Positions 59,001 to 64,000 of a stretch of DNA of 64,000 nucleotides are shown piece by piece (the first letter of the stretch is position 1; each line of letters opens with the position of its first letter). The stretch covers positions 1 through 64,000 of the forward strand of contig JAUCBJ010000365.1 in NCBI GenBank assembly GCA_032718475.1, written 5' to 3'. A model generated the notes under the pieces. It was not told the origin of the DNA, ran no database searches, and was given only the letters and a program-made list of their open reading frames with translations. Position numbers and translations under genes: made by a program. This DNA comes from Nemertoderma westbladi. Taxonomy: Eukaryota; Xenacoelomorpha; Nemertodermatida; Nemertodermatidae.

Positions 59001-59545
59001 TCGTCGGTTTCTGATTCTAAAATTGTATCATGAAAGGGAAGTTCGGTAAAAATACAGCTATTGCAGAGAAAACTTGGTTCAAGATTGTTTCTGGCGGAGA
59101 ATAAATTACTGCGTTTCCTACGGTAACATTTTAAATGTACAAATGTGTCACAACTCTCGCATTGGACGATCTTACTCCGAGAGTTTGTTCCTCGTTGACA
59201 GACGGGACAGTTGATCTTCGGGGCCCGCGTCCTGCTGGGTCCTGGGTTGGTCTCAATATCCCCAGCCAGAGACAGTAGACAGAGTTTAGCGATTAGGCCT
59301 CTAGATCGTGGAGAGGAGACCCAAGATCTTCTTCCCCGACGAGAGCAGTAGAGGCTAAATCCACTCGTCGACCACATCTCCGTCGATTCGGCGCGGCAGA
59401 TTGAAACGGTAGCGACAGGGTGTTCCGCAAACCAGTCCAATACGGGTATTGGGTGGGTTGCAGGGTTACCCCGCGGATCGGATGGTTCTGCCACAACGAA
59501 ACGACCCAGAACGATGAAAACTGTGGAGATTAAGAGCGGGGACAT
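56048..59545 (-). pseudogene. LINE polyprotein: signal-like N-terminus, 2A, PHD finger, APE endonuclease, reverse transcriptase
   Basis: Starts at ATG 59545. Residues 1-20 are hydrophobic and signal-like. A 2A motif (LAGDIETNPGP) ends at about residue 103. A PHD-type C4HC3 finger follows at about 113-164 (CPVC, CESC, HLKC, CNSC). An APE endonuclease starts near 208 (LHLNARSL, ISETWLD, RHGGGVCTYIR, YRPP). An in-frame TGA (58556-58558) replaces codon 330. The same frame continues with FLGDFN, GLSDH, then RT motifs [40 protein letters not shown] and intact YADD (56906-56917), ending in TAG at 56048: about 1166 codons in all. Apart from the TGA I find no frameshift, so the copy is young. 2A sequences are known in several invertebrate non-LTR elements. 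Confidence 0.9.
59237..59293 (-). other. 2A ribosome-skipping motif
   Basis: KLCLLSLAGDIETNPG followed by P fits the consensus D-x-E-x-N-P-G-P with the usual hydrophobic lead-in. Known 2A peptides cause the ribosome to skip the glycine-proline bond. Here that would release the first 102 residues from the PHD-APE-RT protein. Activity here is inferred. Confidence 0.85.
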
Positions 59546-60873
59546 TGTGCTGTCTGGCTGTAGTCTGACTCAGGGATAAAAACTGTATATGCCTAGTACC
59601 GGTATCTTTCTTGGTCTTATTGTCGGCAGGCCTACAGCTTTGAGCATTGATCATAACGCATACAGGAATCACCTTTGCAAACTTAAGTCCCCTATGTGTT
59701 AAGTCCCCTAAGCACCCTATGTGTTGTTGGATCTTGAAAGACGTAGACGTTCGTTTTCTACTGTAAGTCGGGTACAATAGGTAAATTCCCGCGGCAATAA
59801 TTTTAGATTGGTCGGGTCAGATAATAGATGGGATCTCATATTTACCGTAAAACATCTTACTGCAAGTCTGCCTACTGTGAATTACCGGTATCTGATTTGC
59901 TTGGCTTCATAGTGTATTAAGTAAATGCTTGATTGTTTTGTAGGCCTCATTTTACCCCCTATCTTATTCATATTTCCATTATTGGAACACATAAAGTAGT
60001 TTATTTCCTTGTGGAAGGAAATATCGCTTTATTCCCGATGAATTACCTTTCATACTTGGTTTTACGGAATTAAAGCGCAGAAGTTCGACTGGCCCATCAA
60101 AAATATTCAAAACATAGTCTTTGGATGAATCGTGGGGCACTTTCGTTTCTTCAATCATGTATCGAACTGTTATTTATCGACTTACCATTCACACAGACTT
60201 ATTGGTTCGAATTTCTAAGTGGATCAGAACCACTTTATGCGGTCTTAGCCCGTCAACAGATCGTTATATTCTATACTCGGCAATATAAGTAAGAGTCCAA
60301 GGTAGTGTATTTTCGACAATCACAGGGACGCATTCTACTAACCGTATCTATTGTTTTATTTGTACTATTAACATTTGTCTCTTTACCGGTTTCGACGTCC
60401 TAAACGATCGAAACATTTGCAAATTTCCCTGGTAAATTCCCACAGTCTTATTGTTCTGCCAATTTTTGTTTTTTACATGTACTACAATAAAGTAAACTCT
60501 AAGTTTACGCCACTTCCGTTGTAACGTAGGTATTTAGGTATAAGTAACGTTTTGTATTTATTTTTATGAGTTGTGCGGTTTTTATTTCCAAGATTATTAT
60601 TTCATAATAAATATCAAGGAACCTTTAACCGATATACATACATATCATCGAGCTATTTAAAATTTCAGCTCATATATTCACCCTCAGATCCAATATTTAC
60701 AACTTGGACCTCTGTCAGCGTAATATTTCAAAAACCAATATATTTCTTGGGAGGAACTATTTGCCGTCTCTGCAAGCAATATCGTATCACATGACTTGTC
60801 CTACCTCTGCGTAACCATTGACTACAGCCTAGGCTTATTCTCCCTACCCAGTCGGTTACTGCCATAGGTAGGC
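59546..60873. other. LINE 5' flank and intergenic DNA, no gene
   Basis: Probably includes LINE 5' untranslated sequence next to 59545. A 103-codon minus-strand frame at 59466-59777 overlaps the LINE start in another frame and shows no domain. I see nothing else. Confidence 0.45.
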
Positions 60874-62053
60874 CGTATTAGAAGGATAATTGAAGAGTTA
60901 TCAAAAAAGAAAGACAGGCTTCTGGCTGTTATCTTTGTTGACTTCTTCAAGGCCTTTGATTCAGTCTCCCGCTCACGTATGTTCAGCATACTTTTATTAT
61001 ATAGGATTCCTGATGAAATTATTGCAGCAATCAGATCAGTATACGATGGTTCGACAACATTTCTGTCTACTGTTGACGGTGACACAGAACCATTTGAAGT
61101 GTTATGGGGCGTCCTCCAGGGAGACACACTTGCACCATTCTTGTTCATAATTGTTGTTGACTATGTTCTACGCATGTCCTTAGATCATCATAATGATGAT
61201 GGGGTGATGATAACTCCACCTACTGGCTCCAGAAGTCGAGGAAATCCTGCCAAGTACCTAACTGATCTAGACTTTGCTGATGACTTAGGAGTACTCTCAG
61301 AATCACTAGAGGGAGCCCAACGGCTCCTCAGTTCATTAGAACATGCTGCTTCTAGTGTTGGTCTTTTTATTAACTCCAGAAAGACCAAAATTTTGACAGT
61401 TAACTTTGAAAGTCCTCAGCAAGTCTCTGATCGGATGAGCATAAGCTCAAAAGATGGTATGCTTGAGCATGTGGATGACTTCTGTTACCTGGGATCATGG
61501 ATACAGAAGTCAGATGAGGACCTTCGAATACGTAAGGGAAAGGCATGGGCAGCCTTGAATAGGCTTTCCAGGATTTGGAAGTCACCGAGAATTAATCGGA
61601 AACTTAAGGTCCGGTTATTTAGAGCAGCAGTAGTTCCAGTACTCCTCTATGGGAGTCCATGCTGGGCTCTAACAGCTGAGGACACCAAATCTCTGGATGG
61701 CACATTCACAAGAGTGCTACGCCCGGGTTCATTGTGTCAAGTTCAATGCACACATCTCCAACCAGACACTATATAACATTGGAGGTGTCTCATTGGTTCC
61801 CCCAAGCTTGACACTAGAACAAAATCGCCTCCGCTTTGCAGGACATTGCTTTCGCCATGAGGACCTGCCAGTGCATAATCTTGTACTTTGGCAGCCTCAT
61901 GGAGTGAATAAGCATGGTGGACAGCCCATGACTTTCTTGAGACGCATCTTAAAGGACACTGGCCTTGAAGATGCGGATGATCTAGCAAATGTCATGGGTG
62001 ATAAGGAGTTGTGGCGGTGCAATTTTGTCGATAAGCCGGCACAGCATTCTTAA
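60874..62053 (+). pseudogene. 5'-truncated LINE reverse transcriptase
   Basis: A continuous frame from 60874 gives RIIEELSKKKDRLLAVIFVD, FFKAFDSVSRSRMFSILLLY, VLQGDTLAPFLFIIVVDYVL, LDFADDLGVLSESLEGAQ and DFCYLGSWIQKSDEDLRIRK. After a frameshift at about 61715 it continues NQTLYNIGGVSLVPP, RLRFAGHCFRHEDLPVHN and LKDTGLEDADDLANVMGD. The RT catalytic FADD is intact, but endonuclease and the first RT motifs are absent. Related fragments: 9438-9560 and 21230-21615. It is a different subfamily from 53330-54300, though the domain order is the same. Confidence 0.88.
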
Positions 62054-62553
62054 AAATGCAGCTGCAATGCAGCATGCCAATCCTAGTAGTACTCTCCATA
62101 GGAAACATTGCTCAGCTTGTTAGCCCTCCACCCATTATGTTGATTGGGCGTATTACATAGGAAGGATTTTTACTGCATACATTCTATAGTAGTAGTTAAC
62201 TGCCCTGCTTATACCACCTTCTCCTGTTGTTGGGCTATCTTACACAGAATCCAATAGGAGGTAATTCATTATCCTGTTGGTGCAGTGTTGCATGTAGTGA
62301 TTTAGATCAAACAGTACCCCCCAGCGGTGAATTAGAATATTTATCACAGAATATTCTAACAAATAAATTACCGGTCGTATCCTTATTGGTTATCGGTGAT
62401 TAACTTGTATACTAAATCAACTTGATTTAATTCCATGCTATTTATTGGGTGCAATTGTAATAATTATTTATAACAGATTATTATTGTTACAATAAACAGA
62501 CGACAATAAAAGGGTTAATAATATATATTTTCTTCAAAATCAAATCCAATAAA
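62054..62553. other. Intergenic, no gene seen
   Basis: Probable LINE 3' flank followed by AT-rich DNA. No repeat or coding signal recognised. Confidence 0.45.
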
Positions 62554-64000
62554 ATGTATTATCGTTCAAATGTCAACATGAGCGCCTCAGACAGTTCCCA
62601 TAGTGATCACACCTCCAACCTTGACGTGACTGCGATACCTCACCCCGATATTTTGGATTCCAACCATCCATCCCTAATCGATAACAGAGATATCGAGGGG
62701 TATACACAGACAGAATCCGAGATTCATACGGGACCAGAAAAGGAAAAGACCATCTGGAAACATCTCAAAACTTATATAAAGGAAGTGGGAGAAAAATAAC
62801 TAATACGAAGACTTCATGGCCATCCTCCATCAAGCCCCACAACTAAAAGGACCCTAAGGGATATCGATAATGAAATAGAAACTGAATATCAATGAAAATT
62901 ATCGATAGATCGTGACATAGAGAGAAATAAAAACAAATTGCAACAACTACAAGATCAGGCAGAGGACGAACGCTTGCTATGCGAACATGAACAACGTAAA
63001 CGCAAACTGGAAGCGAAGGAACATAAATGCAAACTGGAAGCGGAGGAATACAAACGCAAACTGGAAGCGGAGGAACATAAACGCAAACTGGAAGCGTAGG
63101 AACTCGAAATTCAGTTTCAGGCTCAGCAAAAGAGAATGCAGATTAAAATGCAGCAAGAGAATATACTGAAGGAGATTGAATCGCTGGAAAAACAAGTCAG
63201 ACTCCCAATTAAAGGAACACCACCAAGATAACTTGACCAAGGAATTTAGTTGTTATACCTCCGCCGACGAGTTAGATAAATCATCGGACAAATCTCGAAC
63301 TTCCAGAAGCGGAAGATGCTTAGAACGGGCTGAGCATCATCGTTTACCAGAACTGCCACCTCAACATCATGCTAATCCCGTTAAAAATACTAACGATCTT
63401 AGAACTGACTCTGATAGTGATTTTTTCAGACCGACTAACACCCCTCTTACGGCTTCCAACATTGTTCCCCGTATATTAATAAACCCCTCTAAGCCGAATG
63501 TAACATCTGTGGCTATGGTGACCCAAACCAAAGTTACACCCATTGGTATTTCGACAACTACTGTAGAAAGTAATCAGGCAGATAGTTTACAGCCTAAAAC
63601 TTCTACAGTATATAGGGATAGAATAGTTACGCCTACAGTACGACCCAAACAGGTGCGACCAGTCCCAATACTGCCAGACAGAATGTCCAGCACTGCCTAC
63701 GCCCACCCATTGAACACCCATACCCTGGGCTCAAGCCTGTCACGGTCACCTATTATTGACTCCTGTGACGGACATTATGCCACCTCCAGGCTGGTCGTGT
63801 CCATCGGCTCGGTTGAGTCAGTGAGGGATAGCGGGCCCACCAGGGCGATAGATAGAGTCGCCCGGGCGAATGAGGATTCCCTTTACAGGGAGAGATTGAA
63901 TGAATCCTCATTAAATCTACAGGCCATGCAGGAGGCAGTAAATAATAAAATGAAACAATTGAATAATATCGATTTTGAATTAAATCGATTAAATAAACAA
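62554..64000 (+). pseudogene. Broken coiled-coil ORF, gag-like, running off the right edge
   Basis: From ATG 62554 one frame runs to about 63190 with in-frame stops at 62797 (TAA), 62893 (TGA) and 63097 (TAG). It encodes a charged coiled coil with four EHKRKLEAE-type repeats (62980-63096). After a frameshift near 63190-63200, a second frame is open from about 63205 to the window end (more than 250 codons): Ser/Thr/Pro-rich, then another helix (QEAVNNKMKQLNNIDFELNR). Charged coiled coils followed by low-complexity sequence resemble the N-terminal gag of some LTR retrotransposons (BEL/Pao among them). No zinc knuckle or protease is within view, so the class is a guess. It could also be a decayed host coiled-coil gene. 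Confidence 0.5.

Larger units (their letters stand above)
55711..59545 (-). mobile_element. CR1/L2-like LINE, nearly full coding length
   Basis: One minus-strand reading frame spans 59545 to 56048 and is interrupted by a single TGA. The 3' end runs through an AATAAA-like site to a short tandem tail (TCTATCTATCTATGCTATGC on the minus strand, about 55711-55733), as CR1/L2-type LINEs end in microsatellite-like repeats rather than poly(A). The 5' boundary is not visible; it lies beyond 59545. No target-site duplication identified. Confidence 0.85.

Noticed and set aside
62977-63240. Plus and minus frames reading NINANWKRRN or FLRFQFAFMF repeats
   Set aside because: They are off-frame readings of the EHKRKLEAE coiled-coil repeat.

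Overview
The window is AT-rich metazoan DNA with spliced genes, GT-AG introns, TATA boxes, tRNA-derived SINEs, LINEs, Ty3/gypsy remnants and very long minisatellites. It looks like an invertebrate genome, probably marine. I cannot assign a phylum from sequence alone.

The only host genes I can support are three paralogues (A, B, C) of one secreted protein of about 560-585 residues. A (10696-17072) and B (21755-27255) lie in tandem on the minus strand; C (30470-52664) is on the plus strand, head-to-head with B. All three share eight exons, the same intron phases (1,2,2,1,1,0,0) and identical lengths for exons 3-8, except for a lesion in A. The product has a signal peptide, a variable linker with dibasic sites, a conserved core with an HELGH zinc-binding motif and a downstream glutamate helix, a six-cysteine ShK domain and a fibronectin type III domain. 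B and C look intact. A has a frameshift at the end of exon 3.

The unusual part is copy C. Its first three introns are each occupied by a minisatellite starting at or very near the 5' splice site: a 52/53-bp array copying the end of exon 1 plus its donor (about 32 units), a 22-bp array of roughly 360 units just after the exon 2 donor, and a 44-bp array copying the end of exon 3 plus its donor (about 14 units). The 44-bp array also occurs in A (about 10 units) and B (about 2). In A the exon end resembles an array unit, which would explain the frameshift.

Layout: 1-8068 is a 39/40-bp satellite that runs off the left edge; 8882-10480 a terminal-inverted-repeat element; 10.7-17.2 kb gene A with a LINE fragment in intron 1; 17.2-21.7 kb intergenic DNA with a hairpin, a gypsy integrase remnant and a LINE fragment; 21.7-27.3 kb gene B with two related inverted-repeat elements in intron 1; 27.3-30.4 kb the B/C intergenic region with a SINE, a G-run element and a minisatellite; 30.5-52.7 kb gene C, whose intron 3 holds SINE-like tandem units and a large inverted duplication and whose intron 6 holds a decayed gypsy element with a nested element; 53.3-54.3 kb a LINE fragment; 55.7-59.6 kb a nearly intact CR1/L2-like LINE with a 2A peptide, broken by one TGA; 60.9-62.05 kb another LINE fragment; 62.55-64 kb a broken gag-like coiled-coil frame running off the right edge.
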